Assembly: GCF_003977605.1 (NCBI RefSeq) | Contig: NZ_RYYU01000001.1 | Span: forward strand, 1,502,539 to 1,566,538 | Reading direction: 5' to 3' | Length of the DNA stretch: 64,000 nucleotides | DNA from: Prevotella koreensis | GTDB taxonomy: Bacteria; Bacteroidota; Bacteroidia; Bacteroidales; Bacteroidaceae | Shown: in pieces, positions 44,720 through 53,584 of the stretch | How positions within the stretch are numbered: position 1 is the first letter of the stretch | How the letters are laid out: each line of letters starts with the position of its first letter | Program-made: the position numbers and the translations under genes | Notes under the pieces: generated by a model | What the model was told of the DNA's origin: nothing | Databases searched by the model: none | What the model saw: the letters and a program-made list of their open reading frames with translations, nothing else

Positions 44720-46513
44720 CTATTCCGTATCGTCCTTATCGTCTGTCACCACAGTTTTCTCGCGTGACATTTTCTGGAACACCGACGGCTTAATTCCCGT
44801 CTGCTTTGTGAAAACATTGATGAAATTCGACTGCGATTTATATCCCACACTTTCTGCGATAGCCTTTATAGTGTACTGTCCGTAGTGCTCGGTATCGTTC
44901 ATTCTCATCATTGCTTTCTTCACTCTGAACTCGTTAAGGAACGTTCTGAAGTTCTTTGAATACACATCATTGATTACCTGCGATACGTATTTCGAGTTCG
45001 ACCCCACCAATGTTGCAAGCCGTTCGATGCCGAAATCGCTGTCGCAAAATTCCTCTCCGTGCTCCATAACCTGCATTATGGCATCGAGCAAGGAGTCTCT
45101 CTGCCCCTCTGACAACTTTGCCTGTGGACGTGAGATGTCGGCTATTGCTTCTGCCCCATCACTTTCTTTCTCCTCAAACTCTTGCTTTATGTCTTCCGCA
45201 ATCACGTCATTCTCATTCTCCGCGACCTCCAAAGGCGTTTCTGCCGGTGCTTTCTCGTTGCGTTGCAGCATATCCATGCGTTTCTGCATCTCCTTTATTC
45301 GGCGTGCATAAATCTTGTCAACGGCAAGTTCTTCCTGATTTTTATAGAACAGATGGTAATAAGAACGGCTCAACCGCCTCTTCTGAATATACACCATAAT
45401 CACGAGAAACACCACGACAACACAGAATATGGTGAGCGTGATGAGCCACCGTCGCTGCATTGCTATCTCATGGTCATGGGCACGATTTGTCTCGGATAGC
45501 GAACTGATTGTTTTCAGTTTGTTGTCCATTTCATAGTAATACAGCGCATTCCTGATACCGTTGAACTCGTTCATGTTGAATATCGAGTCGCTCAAAGCAA
45601 GATATTCCGACTTGTATTCGAGCGATTTGCGCTCGTCAACATTGTGATAAATCTCCGACAAGTTCTTCAGAGTTATAATCATAAGTGCCGGATACTTTAT
45701 CCGTTCGGCAATTTCTTTGTTCTTCATCAGGTAGTGTAGCGACGAGTCTCGCTTGCCCAATGTCTGATACGCGTCGGCCATACTTGTATATACCGATGCC
45801 AATCCTAATAACGAAATGTCGTTTTCCTTGGAAAAGGCTATTGCCTTTCTGAAATAATCTATGGCCTCTTCATATTTCTTCTCATAAGTAAGTATAAGCC
45901 CCTTGTCCATGAGCAGGTCGTACTTATAGCGCGGACGGTCTTCCTTATAACTGCTCAACTCCTTGTAATACTCCCAATATTTCTTCACCGGAGTCTGCGG
46001 AGTATAGGCACAGATAAGGTTACTGAGCAGTTTATTAACAAACGTCCTGTCTCCCCTCTTGCGTGCAATGTCAAGAGACTTGGTGTAAAGTTCGCTACTC
46101 TGGCGGAAGTCATTGAACATGCTGTATATGTTACCGATATCCTTATAAATCTCCGGCAGCAGTTCCTCGATATTCTGTTCCTCACAGATATGCAGGCTCG
46201 TCATGTAGTTTTCCATAGCCTTTGCATACGAATTGCGAGCATAATAAGCCTTACCTGTTGACAACAGACTCTTCGCATAGAGTTTTATGTCGGCCGGTGT
46301 GTGCTTGTTTATCAACTCGAAACACAACAGGGCACTGTCCGAACGTTCTTTCGTCATCAGTTCCTCGCCATACTTCAGCAGTTCGCCATCCGTCATCTTA
46401 CTCAAGTCTGCACCTTTCCCCGCCACCACGCCGGCATCTGTCTCTGTCGTTGTTGTTAAAAAAATAAGGGTCAGTATAAAGTGTAAAATACAATATCTAT
46501 TCATTTTTTTCAT
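44720..46513 (-). CDS. membrane TPR/AraC-type transcription regulator
   Basis: This protein of about 597 residues has a signal peptide, about eight TPR repeats in the periplasm (about 40-330: AKSLLSTGKAYYARNSYAKA and similar), one membrane helix (WLITLTIFCVVVVFLVIMVY), a cytoplasmic coiled coil and acidic linker, and a C-terminal AraC-type helix-turn-helix (SVGYKSQSNFINVFTKQTGI). It joins a sensor to a DNA-binding domain without kinase or receiver, a layout known in Bacteroidetes. Three ATGs lie within 18 bp (46522, 46513, 46504); the middle one gives a KK-rich signal start. The target genes are unknown. Confidence 0.83.
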   Translation of the reverse strand: MKKMNRYCILHFILTLIFLTTTTETDAGVVAGKGADLSKMTDGELLKYGEELMTKERSDSALLCFELINKHTPADIKLYAKSLLSTGKAYYARNSYAKAMENYMTSLHICEEQNIEELLPEIYKDIGNIYSMFNDFRQSSELYTKSLDIARKRGDRTFVNKLLSNLICAYTPQTPVKKYWEYYKELSSYKEDRPRYKYDLLMDKGLILTYEKKYEEAIDYFRKAIAFSKENDISLLGLASVYTSMADAYQTLGKRDSSLHYLMKNKEIAERIKYPALMIITLKNLSEIYHNVDERKSLEYKSEYLALSDSIFNMNEFNGIRNALYYYEMDNKLKTISSLSETNRAHDHEIAMQRRWLITLTIFCVVVVFLVIMVYIQKRRLSRSYYHLFYKNQEELAVDKIYARRIKEMQKRMDMLQRNEKAPAETPLEVAENENDVIAEDIKQEFEEKESDGAEAIADISRPQAKLSEGQRDSLLDAIMQVMEHGEEFCDSDFGIERLATLVGSNSKYVSQVINDVYSKNFRTFLNEFRVKKAMMRMNDTEHYGQYTIKAIAESVGYKSQSNFINVFTKQTGIKPSVFQKMSREKTVVTDDKDDTE

Positions 46514-46566
46514 TTTCCGCACTTCTAAATTATCCTCACTTCAATAATATCCTGTGAAATTAACTG

Positions 46567-46597
46567 CAAATATATAAAATATTTCTCGCACTGCAAA
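46567..46597 (-). promoter_or_regulatory. promoter of the TPR/AraC regulator
   Basis: On the minus strand, TTTG (46594-46597), a 19-bp spacer and TATATTTG (46567-46574) match the consensus. Confidence 0.7.
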
Positions 46598-46722
46598 CCA
46601 CATCACTTTGTTTTTTTTAATACGTAATATTCTTTGTCATAAGAATCCAAAAAAGCACTTATACATTATCGTTTTTTAAAAATTTTTAAGCAACTTAATC
46701 CCATCAATCGGATTTTTTAGGT

Positions 46723-46730
46723 TACCTTTG
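46723..46730 (+). promoter_or_regulatory. -7 box of the lipoprotein gene at 46809
   Basis: TACCTTTG, 78 bp before the start codon. The -33 element is weak. Confidence 0.45.
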
Positions 46731-46808
46731 CCGGCATAAAAATGTTTTTACATGACTAATGCACGACAAAAACATTGTTTTTATAAATACATCTAAAAAA
46801 GAAAAGAA

Positions 46809-47660
46809 ATGAAAAGAATTATCAATTTGGCGTTCCTTGCAATAATGATAATGGGAACCGCAACATTATTCACTTCATGTGGAAGCGATGAGAACGGATC
46901 CGACAACAATGGTAACAATGGCAATGCCCAGATAAATCCCCAAAATGTATTCAAGGGGGGATTGCCAAAAGAAATCATAGGACGCAAATTTCAGGTAAAC
47001 CAGGAAGGTCTTGTAGAGAAAATTTATTCTGATATTGAAAACATAGTGGTTGTTTTTTATTACGCTCCAAAAGACTATGAAGCCAAGAAAAAGAATGTTG
47101 ACGTATTGATGACAATCCATGACAAGGATGGGGCACAGGACTTCTACATGACCGTTGGCAGCAACGGATTCATAAAGCACGCTTACAACATGGGAAGAAA
47201 AGATAATGAAGACGAGTTGAATAAACGCACATGGGATTTCGAATATGACAAAGACGGACACTTGATAAAGGCATATTACTCTAAAAAGAATGTCACAAGT
47301 ACATTAAAATACGAAGATGGCAATATTGTAGAGGTTAAACATGACTATGCATTAGGCGTACCAAAGAACAAATCATATAGTATTTACTACACTTCGAAAG
47401 AAGTCACCAAACCTATGGTAAACATCGGTTGCATCATGTTCTACAAGCCAATATTCGACATAGATCTGGACGAGTTGGATTTCACATACTATGCAGGACT
47501 TCTCGGAACAGCCACAAAGAACTTGCCACAGAAAAGAATTGATGAAGACGGAGACATTGTAGGAAAATACGCATGGGTTCTGAACGCACAGGCATATCCG
47601 ACACTTGTCAACATCTACAACAACAATGAGCATCACCAAGCCTATGATATCCATTGGTAA
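46809..47660 (+). CDS. DUF4595-like lipoprotein
   Basis: This 283-residue protein has an SPII signal (GTATLFTSCGSDENGSD). The acidic and Asn/Gly-rich stretch after Cys25 fits a surface-export signal and linker. The body carries repeated short strands of the DUF4595 kind (TWDFEYDKDGHLIKAYYSKK and TLKYEDGNIVEVKHDY), resembling RHS-like beta repeats. Family assignment is from memory of these patterns and is moderate. It has its own -7 box and a clear terminator. Confidence 0.72.
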   Translation: MKRIINLAFLAIMIMGTATLFTSCGSDENGSDNNGNNGNAQINPQNVFKGGLPKEIIGRKFQVNQEGLVEKIYSDIENIVVVFYYAPKDYEAKKKNVDVLMTIHDKDGAQDFYMTVGSNGFIKHAYNMGRKDNEDELNKRTWDFEYDKDGHLIKAYYSKKNVTSTLKYEDGNIVEVKHDYALGVPKNKSYSIYYTSKEVTKPMVNIGCIMFYKPIFDIDLDELDFTYYAGLLGTATKNLPQKRIDEDGDIVGKYAWVLNAQAYPTLVNIYNNNEHHQAYDIHW

Positions 47661-47691
47661 TCAACAGTGACGTTTCAAACGAATAATTAAC

Positions 47692-47722
47692 AACAGGGTG
47701 TGATTTTCCACCCTGTTATTTT
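47692..47722 (+). terminator. terminator after the DUF4595-like gene
   Basis: AACAGGGTG (47692-47700) pairs with CACCCTGTT (47709-47717), followed by ATTTTG. Confidence 0.8.
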
Positions 47723-47805
47723 GTATGTTTCAAAATCATTCACTATATTTGTTGCCAAAACATTTCGTAACATAACGTTTTTTGGAAATTAAAAACAATT
47801 AAGAC

Positions 47806-48438
47806 ATGGATAAAATGAAAAAGGCTTTTGCCTCAAAATTATTGAAAATCAAGGCCATAAAGTTGCAACCGGACAACCCTTTCACATGGGCTTCGGGCTG
47901 GAAATCGCCATTCTACTGCGATAATCGCAAGACTCTATCATTCCCCGAACTGCGCAACTATGTGAAACTCGAACTCACACACGCCGTTCTGGAGCACTTC
48001 CCTGAGGTAGAGGCGATAGCAGGTGTAGCCACAGGAGCAATCGCCCAGGGCGCATTGGTTGCCGATGCTTTGGGGCTGCCGTTCGTTTATGTGCGCTCGA
48101 AAGCGAAAGACCACGGAATGGAAAACCTCATCGAGGGCGAACTGAAGCCCGGAACGAAAGTGGTGGTGATAGAAGACCTCATATCAACCGGCGGCAGTTC
48201 GCTAAAGGCCGTTGACGCTATACGTCGCGCCGGAAGCGAGGTAATAGGCATGATTGCAAGTTACACTTACGGTTTCCCAATAGCAAAACAGGCTTTCGAC
48301 GACGCGAAAGTGGAACTCATCACACTCACCGACTACGAGCACGTGGTGGCCGAAGCACTCGAAACGGGATACATCTCCGATGCCGATGTGGTAGTGCTGA
48401 ACGAGTGGAGAAAGGCGCCTGCCGACTGGAAAAAATAA
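47806..48438 (+). CDS. pyrE: orotate phosphoribosyltransferase
   Basis: This 210-residue enzyme makes OMP from orotate and PRPP in pyrimidine synthesis. The PRPP-binding motif is VVVIEDLISTGGSSLKAVDA, the orotate loop region includes FVYVRSKAKDHGMENLIEG, and KSPFYCDNRKTLSFPELR is the family N-terminal signature. A second ATG three codons in is possible. Two short genes follow closely (26 and 13 bp), suggesting a small operon. Confidence 0.95.
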   Translation: MDKMKKAFASKLLKIKAIKLQPDNPFTWASGWKSPFYCDNRKTLSFPELRNYVKLELTHAVLEHFPEVEAIAGVATGAIAQGALVADALGLPFVYVRSKAKDHGMENLIEGELKPGTKVVVIEDLISTGGSSLKAVDAIRRAGSEVIGMIASYTYGFPIAKQAFDDAKVELITLTDYEHVVAEALETGYISDADVVVLNEWRKAPADWKK

Positions 48439-48464
48439 CAATTCGGAATTGATGTTTTATTATT

Positions 48465-48887
48465 ATGAGCAAATTTGAAAGCAAAATAAAGCAGGTGCCT
48501 TACTCGCAAAAGAGCGTCTTCGACATGCTGAGCGATCTCAACAACATCGAGCGGGTGCGCGACCGCATCCCGGAGGACAAGATAAAAGACCTCAAGTTCG
48601 ACTCCGACAGCGTTTCCATATCATCACCCATGGGACCGGTAACGCTGCGAGTGGTGGAACGCGAAGAGCCGAAGTGCATCAAGTTTGAAACCGAAAAGTC
48701 GCCCGTACCGATGAACCTGTGGATACAGATGCTGCCAACGAGCGAAACAGAGTCGAAACTGAAAGTGACAATCAGTGCCGACCTGCCTTTCTTTATGGCA
48801 GCAATGGCAAAGAAACCGCTGGAGGAAGGCGTGGAGAAAATAGCCGAGGCTCTGGCAATGATACCTTACGATACAACAGAACCATAA
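48465..48887 (+). CDS. SRPBCC-fold protein, function unknown
   Basis: This 140-residue soluble protein resembles the START/SRPBCC (polyketide cyclase-like) fold: an N-terminal strand and helix (KQVPYSQKSVFDMLSDLNNI), a run of beta strands (GPVTLRVVEREEPKCIKFET and TESKLKVTISADLPFF) and a long C-terminal helix (KKPLEEGVEKIAEALAMI). Such proteins bind small hydrophobic ligands. It sits between pyrE and a Rieske-like lipoprotein gene on the same strand. Confidence 0.75.
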   Translation: MSKFESKIKQVPYSQKSVFDMLSDLNNIERVRDRIPEDKIKDLKFDSDSVSISSPMGPVTLRVVEREEPKCIKFETEKSPVPMNLWIQMLPTSETESKLKVTISADLPFFMAAMAKKPLEEGVEKIAEALAMIPYDTTEP

Positions 48888-48900
48888 GTCACTGAAGCCT

Positions 48901-49476
48901 ATGAGACAACCTTGCAGGATACTACTGCTATCGGCATTGCTGGCACTCGTACTGACATCGTGCAGCAACAGCGAGTTCGAATTCAGCAAATACCGTTGCT
49001 TCTTCATCTTCGATAATGCCGAGCATAACGACCCGACACTGGCGAGTGCACTGATAGCGGCATCGCCCGGAACATTCTGTCGTATCTACATAAAAGGCGA
49101 AAAGAAGTTCGGATTTCATAGTAACAGGGGATTGGAGAGCGAAACTCAGATGAATGCCAAGGACGCTCTGCGCACCTGTATTCTCGGAGTGTATAACGAA
49201 AGCGGAGTCATCGTGGGCTACGGAACGCTCGGCGGCGAACTGTATGCCTACGACGCGCAGTGCCCGAACTGCTATGCCGAAAGCAACATGCCTCGCTATC
49301 TGCTCTCCATGACAGACATCGGGCAGGCAAAATGCAAAACCTGCAAGCGCGTTTACGACATGAACAACGGTGGCATAGTGACCGAAAACGGGCGCGGGAA
49401 CGACAAGAAACTTATACGTTACCGCACCTCTTATACCGATACGGGCATTGCCAAAGTGCTGAAAGTAAACAACTGA
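48901..49476 (+). CDS. lipoprotein with Rieske-like domain carrying four Cys
   Basis: This 191-residue protein has an SPII signal (LLALVLTSC). The mature part has the look of a Rieske domain: a first ligand loop YAYDAQCPNCYAESNMPRYL and a second loop AKCKTCKRVYDMNNGGIV. True Rieske proteins use CxH and CxxH; here both loops read CxxC. Four Cys would suit a zinc or a plant-ferredoxin-unlike 2Fe-2S or rubredoxin-type site. It is last in the pyrE set and is followed by repeat copy D. Redox function is uncertain. Confidence 0.7.
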   Translation: MRQPCRILLLSALLALVLTSCSNSEFEFSKYRCFFIFDNAEHNDPTLASALIAASPGTFCRIYIKGEKKFGFHSNRGLESETQMNAKDALRTCILGVYNESGVIVGYGTLGGELYAYDAQCPNCYAESNMPRYLLSMTDIGQAKCKTCKRVYDMNNGGIVTENGRGNDKKLIRYRTSYTDTGIAKVLKVNN

Positions 49477-49520
49477 AAATGCCATATACGGAGAAACATC
49501 GTGCAAAACATCACCTTTTG

Positions 49521-49592
49521 CCGACCAATTTCGCCCATTTTGCTGACCAATTTCGCCGAAATTGCATTGCAAATTGGGCGAAATTGGTTGAC
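49521..49592. repeat. GGGCGAAATTG palindromic repeat, copy D
   Basis: CCGACCAATTTCGCCCATTT (from 49521), GCTGACCAATTTCGCCGAAA and GCAAATTGGGCGAAATTGGT form a mosaic of direct and inverted units. It starts 45 bp after the Rieske-like gene. Confidence 0.75.
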
Positions 49593-49641
49593 TGTTTCAT
49601 TTATATTGCAAAGACTGAAAAGATAAAAGGCGTTACCGCAC

Positions 49642-49760
49642 GGTGTAAGTTCCAAAACGAAGTGCAATAAAAAAGTGATCCTCGCCGAGAAAACAATTAA
49701 ACTTTTCAACACCAAAAGGCGAGTTTTTCAAACAAGTTTTGTAGTTTTGCACTTGCTGGT
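49642..49760 (+). repeat. 119-bp direct repeat N1
   Basis: This copy matches 50500-50619 at all but about 11 positions. Within it AAGTGCAA near the start and TTGCACTT near the end are inverted, enclosing about 95 bp. The end also contains TAGTTTTG, a -7 box just upstream of the gene at 49775. The same seven-codon tail (CKFQNEVQ and stop) can be read in both copies. Confidence 0.8.
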
Positions 49761-49774
49761 ATGACTCATACAGT

Positions 49775-50338
49775 ATGAAAACAAGATATAAGATACTAAT
49801 AATTTTTCTACAATTATTTGCATTCTTCAGCTATATAGGCTGCTTTGTCTATCTAACCTATAAAGCTGACAAGAAGTTGGTGTTCGTTGATATTCCAGTA
49901 AAATACACAAAAGATGATTTTATAAGGAAAGAATATGGGATTACAATTACGGGAAGTAGAGGAAAACATACTGTTAATTTTAAGTCGGATAGTTTTCCAG
50001 ACAAAGAATTTGATGCAACATATTATATGTCCCTTCCTTATCCACAACGCTCTTTTGATAATATAATAGAATCCCACCCAAAATCATTGCAATGCTATCT
50101 GGAGCCTGATTTTAGAGAGAAGCAAGGGAAATACACTCCCTTTGTTTACTCTGGGCAGCGAGAGAAAAGTTCAGTTTATTACTTGAACTTAGTGTCTTAT
50201 GTGAAGGGCGAATACATTCCTTTATGGGTTTTCTTCGCTTTTTTCAATCTCATAATGTGCATTTACACGGAGAAAATTAAATCAAACATACTGATAGTGG
50301 TGATGCTTTTAAATAGCGTGTTTAGCATCATTACATAA
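49775..50338 (+). CDS. small membrane protein bracketed by direct repeats
   Basis: This 187-residue protein has an N-terminal membrane helix (ILIIFLQLFAFFSYIGCFVY), an extracytoplasmic region of about 110 residues and two closely spaced C-terminal helices (PLWVFFAFFNLIMCIY and NILIVVMLLNSVFSII). I do not recognise the family. The gene is markedly A+T-rich against its neighbours, lies between the 119-bp repeats N1 and N2, and seems to take its promoter from N1. This looks like an acquired cassette. Confidence 0.65.
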   Translation: MKTRYKILIIFLQLFAFFSYIGCFVYLTYKADKKLVFVDIPVKYTKDDFIRKEYGITITGSRGKHTVNFKSDSFPDKEFDATYYMSLPYPQRSFDNIIESHPKSLQCYLEPDFREKQGKYTPFVYSGQREKSSVYYLNLVSYVKGEYIPLWVFFAFFNLIMCIYTEKIKSNILIVVMLLNSVFSIIT

Positions 50339-50436
50339 ATTAAAGAAATATCTTATGAAATAGAAAAAACTATGGTTCTTCCGGAATTTGAAGTGATAAA
50401 TATATAAAATAAAAAAAGAAACTGCTGTAAATATTG

Positions 50437-50528
50437 TATATTTGAATACCCACAAACAAATGTACAAAGATGAACAGCAGTTTCCTATATCACGCTTGGG
50501 GTGTAAGTTCCAAAACGAAGTGCAATAA
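50437..50528 (+). pseudogene. 5' fragment of an unidentified gene, interrupted by repeat N2
   Basis: A TATATTTG -7 box (50437-50444) precedes an ATG at 50460 and 22 codons (MYKDEQQFPISRLGCKFQNE and two more) ending in TAA inside repeat N2. An 11-bp inverted pair GAAACTGCTGT/ACAGCAGTTTC flanks the box. It looks like the start of a longer gene, perhaps of an insertion sequence, cut short where N2 begins. Low confidence. Confidence 0.3.
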
Positions 50529-50619
50529 AAAAGTGGTTCTCGCCGAGAGAAAAATTAAACTTTTCTACACCAAAGTACGAGTTCTTCAAACAAGTTTTCT
50601 AATTTTGCACTTGCTGGTT
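50500..50619 (+). repeat. 119-bp direct repeat N2
   Basis: Second copy of the repeat at 49642-49760, about 91 per cent identical, in the same orientation. It ends in TAATTTTGCACTTGCTGGT. Confidence 0.8.
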
Positions 50620-50673
50620 GACTCTACAACGGCGGCAATCACTTGTCGCACAACGCAAAAAAATGCCAAATGA

Positions 50674-50705
50674 TTTGGCAGTTAGGAATAATCGGTGTAT
50701 CTTTG
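50674..50705 (+). promoter_or_regulatory. tRNA-Leu promoter
   Basis: TTTG (50674-50677), a 20-bp spacer and TATCTTTG (50698-50705), ending 21 bp before the tRNA. Confidence 0.7.
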
Positions 50706-50726
50706 CAAGCGCAAAAAACCTTTATG

Positions 50727-50811
50727 CCGCGATGGTGGAATGGTAGACACGAGGGACTTAAAATCCCTTGGCCAGGAATGGCTGTGCGGGTTCGAGTCCC
50801 GCTCGCGGCAC
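50727..50811 (+). tRNA. tRNA-Leu (anticodon TAA)
   Basis: The acceptor stem GCCGCGA/TCGCGGC (50727-50733 with 50804-50810) is perfect. The D-arm carries GGTGGAATGGTAGACAC. The anticodon arm GGGA-CTTAAAA-TCCC exposes TAA. A long variable arm (TTGGCCAGGAATGGCTG) marks a class II tRNA. The T-arm has GGTTCGAGTCC. CC and a T run follow, so CCA is not fully encoded. Confidence 0.96.
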
Positions 50812-50843
50812 CTTTTTTTATAAAAAACATGATTTTTTTGATT

Positions 50844-52523
50844 ATGCGTAAAAATCTTTTCTATCTACTAACAGCCTCAGTCTTAGTCGTAACCGCTTCA
50901 TGCTCATCGAAGATGGGACAACTTAACGCATCCAATTTCGATGTCACACCAAACCCGATGGAGACACAGGCAGGACAGGTAACAGTGACCATAAACGGCA
51001 AATTCCCAGCCAAGTTCATGAAGAAAAACGCCGTAGTGACAATCACTCCGGAACTGCGCGGCAGCAAAGGAATGGTAGTTCGCGCCGAAGAGGGCACATC
51101 GTTCCAAGGAGAGAAAGCACGAAACAACCATCAGGTAATATCTTACGAAAACGGTGGAAACTTCACTATGCGCCAGACTTTCGACTATAACGAAGCATTC
51201 CACCGCAGCGAACTATATCTGAACATCGTGACACGCAAGGGTAACAAAGAAACCAAACAACCGCTGGTGAGGGTGGCATCGGGCATAATAACAACGGCCG
51301 AACTCTATCAGAAAGCGTTAGAGAACGAATCGCCATGCATCGCTCCCGACTCTTTCCGCCGCGTGAATAACCGCAAAATGGAGGCACAGGTGAAGTTCCT
51401 CGTCAATCAGGCGAACCTTAGAAAGAGCGAACTGGCAAGCAATTCGGTGAAAGACTTTGTCGAAATGCTGCGCAAGATAAACCGCGAGAGCGAGAGTCTG
51501 AACCTGAAGAACGTTGAGGTGCTCGCATACGCATCGCCCGAAGGCAGTCTGGCGGTGAACGACCGCCTTGCCAACCGAAGACAGACGGTGTCTGAAGACT
51601 ACGTGAAAGGACAGATGAAACAGGCGCGCGTGTCGGGAAATGTGTCGGCACGCTACACGGCAGAAGACTGGGAAGGCTTCCGTAAACTTGTGGCTGCAAG
51701 CAACATTCAGGACAAGGACGTGATACTGCGAGTGCTGTCCATGTATCAAGACCCGGAACAGCGCGAACAGCAGATACGCAACATGAGCGAGGGATTCCGC
51801 GAATTGGCAGACGGCATATTGCCAGAACTGCGTCGCGCACGAATGATAATAAACTATGAAACGGTGGGACGCAGCGACGAACAACTGAAAGCACAGTATG
51901 CCGCCGACCCCAAAAAACTATCGGCCGACGAACTCCTCTACACCGCAACACTCGAAAACGACATCGCAAAACGCAAGGCAATATATGCCAAGACTGCTGA
52001 AATATATCCCAATGACTATCGCGCAAAGAACAACATCGGCGTGATGGAGATGATGAGCGGAAAGGAACTCGAAGCAATAGACAACTTCCAAGAGGCAATG
52101 GAACGCGCGAAACTGCCCGAAGCATACGCCAACATGGCTATGATTGTGCTGCAACACGGCGATATTGATATGGCCGAACGCTATCTGGCCAATGCCACAG
52201 GAGCCACAGGAATGGCAAAGGTGCTGGGCGCACTGAACATTGCAAAGGGCAACTATATGCTGGCAGAACAGAACCTCAAGGGCGAAAACAACAACCTTGC
52301 CCTGCTCTCTCAGATTCTTAACAAGAACTACAGTGCCGCAACTCAGACTTTGGCAGAGATTGAAAAGCCTGACGCACTGACTCATTATCTCAATGCACTG
52401 CTCATGGTGCGCACCGGACAGAACAATAAAGCATCCGAATATCTCATCAAGGCGACACACGCCGACCCATTCTTCGCCACATACGGCGATGGTGATATTG
52501 AGATGAATAACGTTAAGAAATAA
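50844..52523 (+). CDS. OmpA-like/TPR lipoprotein
   Basis: This 559-residue protein has a lipoprotein signal (NLFYLLTASVLVVTASC). A beta-rich part (about 25-190: GQVTVTINGKFPAKFMKKNA) is followed by an OmpA-type peptidoglycan-binding region containing LNLKNVEVLAYASPEGSLAV and NDRLANRRQTVSEDYVKGQM. The last 200 residues are TPR-like (AKNNIGVMEMMSGKELEAID). The frame is open upstream through the tRNA, which cannot be translated, so the start is the ATG at 50844 (50829 is a longer alternative). It probably sits at the outer membrane and contacts peptidoglycan. Confidence 0.83.
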   Translation: MRKNLFYLLTASVLVVTASCSSKMGQLNASNFDVTPNPMETQAGQVTVTINGKFPAKFMKKNAVVTITPELRGSKGMVVRAEEGTSFQGEKARNNHQVISYENGGNFTMRQTFDYNEAFHRSELYLNIVTRKGNKETKQPLVRVASGIITTAELYQKALENESPCIAPDSFRRVNNRKMEAQVKFLVNQANLRKSELASNSVKDFVEMLRKINRESESLNLKNVEVLAYASPEGSLAVNDRLANRRQTVSEDYVKGQMKQARVSGNVSARYTAEDWEGFRKLVAASNIQDKDVILRVLSMYQDPEQREQQIRNMSEGFRELADGILPELRRARMIINYETVGRSDEQLKAQYAADPKKLSADELLYTATLENDIAKRKAIYAKTAEIYPNDYRAKNNIGVMEMMSGKELEAIDNFQEAMERAKLPEAYANMAMIVLQHGDIDMAERYLANATGATGMAKVLGALNIAKGNYMLAEQNLKGENNNLALLSQILNKNYSAATQTLAEIEKPDALTHYLNALLMVRTGQNNKASEYLIKATHADPFFATYGDGDIEMNNVKK

Positions 52524-52557
52524 GCGAGAAGAGAACGGGAAACGGCTTTTCGGCCTT

Positions 52558-53562
52558 ATGAAGTGGAGATTATACCTTATCGCAATATGCGCTTTGCTGT
52601 TCGTGTCGTGCTCGTCGCGACGCGGACGGTTTCGCATGGAGGGACATTTCCTGCACATGAACCAAGGCCGGCTTCTGGTATATAGCAACGACGGCATTAT
52701 AAACGGCATCGATACCATAAACATATCGGGAGGCCGGTTCTCATACGAAATACCGTGCAACGAACCCGGAACGCTGATGATTGTGTTCCCTAACTTTTCC
52801 GAACAACCGGTATTCGCAGAGTCGGGAGGGAGCGTTGACCTCAGCGCAGATGTTTCGCACCTGAAAGAAATGGAAATAACAGGCACGGAGGAGAACGAAC
52901 TCATGACCGACTTCCGCAAGCAAACGGCACAGATGTCACCGCCCGATGTGAGTCATCATGCCGAATTATTCATCGGCGACCATCCCGAATCGGCCGTGAG
53001 CGAATATCTCTTGCGCCGATACTTTATACTCTCGCCAAAACCGGAATACGGCAAAGCAAACACTCTGCTCGACAAAATGATTGCCGAACAAAAGGATAAC
53101 GGCAGACTGTTGCGACTGAAGAATGACGTGAAAAGACTCAAAGAATGGGGCATCGGAGCCAAAATACCAAGTTTCTCGGTGCCTGCAAGCGGCGGCGGAA
53201 CGATAAACAGCAACGAACTGAAAGGCCAAGTGACTGTGATAATGACCTGCGCCACATGGCAGTATGAGAGCATCAATCAAATGAGAATGCTGAAACAGAA
53301 AATGAAAGAGAAAGGAAAGGCTCTCAAAGTGGTAGGCATTTGTCTTGATGCGAATACCGATGGGATAAAAAAAGAATTGGCAAACGACTCCGTATCATTG
53401 CGCATTGCATGTGACGGAATGATGTTCGAGGGGAAACTCGTAGAACAACTCGGTCTGTATAAAGTTCCCGGCAACGTGGTTTACAACAAACAGGGACACG
53501 TGGTGGAACGCAATCTCGAAACACAGGAACTTCTCAAGAAGATTGACGATATGCTGAAATAA
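52558..53562 (+). CDS. DUF4369/thioredoxin-fold lipoprotein without CxxC
   Basis: This 334-residue protein has an SPII signal (AICALLFVSCSSRRGR). The N-terminal domain matches DUF4369 (RMEGHFLHMNQGRLLVYSND). A C-terminal thioredoxin/AhpC-TSA fold follows (about 200-330: GAKIPSFSVPASGGGTINSN, then VTVIMTCATWQYESINQMRM). In TlpA-like relatives the active site would read WCxPC; here it reads CATWQYES, so the redox pair is lost. It follows the OmpA/TPR gene by 34 bp and is probably co-transcribed. Confidence 0.8.
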   Translation: MKWRLYLIAICALLFVSCSSRRGRFRMEGHFLHMNQGRLLVYSNDGIINGIDTINISGGRFSYEIPCNEPGTLMIVFPNFSEQPVFAESGGSVDLSADVSHLKEMEITGTEENELMTDFRKQTAQMSPPDVSHHAELFIGDHPESAVSEYLLRRYFILSPKPEYGKANTLLDKMIAEQKDNGRLLRLKNDVKRLKEWGIGAKIPSFSVPASGGGTINSNELKGQVTVIMTCATWQYESINQMRMLKQKMKEKGKALKVVGICLDANTDGIKKELANDSVSLRIACDGMMFEGKLVEQLGLYKVPGNVVYNKQGHVVERNLETQELLKKIDDMLK

Positions 53563-53584
53563 TCTCACACAGATTATCAGATTC

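Noticed and set aside
50643..50843. Upstream extension of the OmpA/TPR lipoprotein gene.
   Set aside because: It runs through tRNA-Leu and would bury the lipoprotein signal inside the protein.
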